Assembly: GCA_020026355.1 (NCBI GenBank)
Contig: JAHHQP010000027.1
Location: 1 to 25,539 of the forward strand
Origin: Bacteroidales bacterium
GTDB taxonomy: Bacteria > Bacteroidota > Bacteroidia > Bacteroidales > UBA932
Reading direction: 5' to 3'
Length of the DNA: 25,539 bases
Part shown: positions 25,154-25,539 of the stretch, piece by piece
Position numbering within the stretch: position 1 is the first letter of the stretch
Layout: the number at the start of each line of letters is the position of its first letter
The notes under the pieces: generated by a model
The model's input: only the letters and a program-made list of their open reading frames with translations
The model's database searches: none
Told to the model about the DNA's origin: nothing
Program-made: the position numbers and the translations under genes

Positions 25154-25297
25154 CTATTCTTCGGATTTCCGCTCCTCCGCAAGTTTCTTCCGGTAGGCAT
25201 CCATGCGCTTGCGCCAGGCAAGGGTCTTTGCCTTCTTTTCCTTTTCCTTGCGGAGACGGTAGGCCTCCATCTTGTTCTCGAGATAATTATCTGCCAT
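25154..25297 (-). CDS. Small highly charged hypothetical protein (47 residues)
   Basis: The minus-strand frame starts MADNYLENKMEAYR and ends ERKSEE before TAG. An AAAGGA ribosome binding site stands 2-3 nt before the ATG. About half the residues are Lys, Arg, Glu or Asp, and the whole chain is predicted to be one helix. There is an internal echo: MEAYRLRK (10-17) and MDAYRKK (32-38). I recall short proteins beginning MADNYLE in other Bacteroidales genomes, which would support a real gene, but that is memory and not a search. No signal peptide or domain is seen. It follows the Lys/Ala/Pro-rich gene by 33 nt and is probably co-transcribed with it. Confidence 0.65.
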   Translation of the reverse strand: MADNYLENKMEAYRLRKEKEKKAKTLAWRKRMDAYRKKLAEERKSEE

Positions 25298-25330
25298 TCC
25301 TTTCTATAACATGAAGGTTATAACCGGTTT

Positions 25331-25539
25331 CTATTCTTCGGAGGCCTTGGAGGCTTTCGGTTTCCGGGCTGTTCTGGCGGGCTTTGCCGTTTTCGGAGCC
25401 GCTGGCTTAGTCGCCTTTGCTGGTTTTGCAGGCTTAGCTGGCTTGGTTGCTGGCTTTGCTGGTTTGGCTGGTTTGATAGCCGGTTTGTCAGCTGGCTTCA
25501 CACTGGCCTGGACCTTCTTAGGAGCCTCTGCTGTCTTCG
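25331..25539 (-). CDS. C-terminal tail of a Lys/Ala/Pro-rich histone H1-like protein (5' end outside window)
   Basis: The open frame runs in from the window edge for 68 codons to TAG at 25333-25331. The tail is made of KPA, KPAK and KTA units (for example KPAKPAKPATKPAKPAK) and ends RKPKASKASEE. The composition is that of histone H1-like or HU-type DNA-binding proteins with disordered basic tails, known in bacteria to compact DNA. The N-terminal domain is not in the window, so it cannot be told whether this is a free H1-like protein, an HU fusion, or a basic extension of another protein. The next gene downstream is the 47-residue charged protein. Confidence 0.7.
   Translation of the reverse strand, partial: KTAEAPKKVQASVKPADKPAIKPAKPAKPATKPAKPAKPAKATKPAAPKTAKPARTARKPKASKASEE

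Noticed and set aside
25305..25325. Inverted repeat TATAAC/GTTATA and palindrome GGTTATAACC in the gap before the 47-residue gene
   Set aside because: The stem is only 6 bp, AT-rich and has no U-tract; it is too weak to call a terminator or operator.
1..25539. Mobile element, CRISPR array, tRNA or rRNA
   Set aside because: I saw no transposase or integrase frame, no regularly spaced long repeats, and no tRNA-like cloverleaf or rRNA sequence; the only periodic array is the three-unit 21-bp repeat.

Overview
The window comes from a member of the Bacteroidota, most likely the order Bacteroidales. The evidence is a SusC/SusD pair, SPII lipoproteins with an Ala/Ser-rich lipobox, a BACON domain, a Bacteroidota-type RecO ending in SLDVL, and promoters of the form TAnnTTTG (the -7 box of the Bacteroidota primary sigma factor). 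Genus cannot be fixed from the sequence alone. There is no transposase, integrase, CRISPR array, rRNA or tRNA that I can see, and the DNA is almost completely coding.

Region 1 (1-11302, all minus strand) is a starch/malto-oligosaccharide utilisation operon. In transcription order it encodes an inner-membrane MFS sugar transporter, SusC, SusD, a very large SusE/SusF-like surface glycan-binding lipoprotein with five starch-binding modules, a multidomain GH13 alpha-amylase lipoprotein, and the first 25 codons of one more lipoprotein cut by the window edge. A perfect 12-bp stem-loop separates the SusE-like gene from the amylase gene.

Region 2 (11303-13617) holds the divergent regulators: a LytS-type multi-spanning histidine kinase and a LytTR response regulator. 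The 176-bp divergent intergenic region carries a TAnnTTTG promoter for the sugar operon, a weaker one for the kinase gene, and three 9-bp direct repeats spaced exactly 21 bp apart. That is the architecture of LytTR binding sites. The likely circuit is a LytTR two-component system controlling a Sus locus, in place of the usual SusR, hybrid two-component or ECF-sigma regulators. This is the most interesting point in the window.

Region 3 (13601-19726, minus strand) is a tightly packed operon of rsgA, a MATE-family exporter, an OPA-family (GlpT/UhpT-type) transporter and malQ, a GH77 4-alpha-glucanotransferase with two N-terminal CBM20 modules. The 3' end of malQ overlaps the response-regulator gene tail to tail. 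MalQ would process the malto-oligosaccharides delivered by region 1.

Region 4 (19748-25539) is housekeeping: a polyprenyl diphosphate synthase and a U32-family protein (plus strand), recO and rdgB (minus strand), an exported S41 protease (plus strand), then a 47-residue charged protein and the C-terminal tail of a Lys/Ala/Pro-rich histone H1-like protein (minus strand). Two intergenic regions, near 19750 and 23450, hold tightly interlocked divergent promoters. No stretch over 300 bp lacks a gene.
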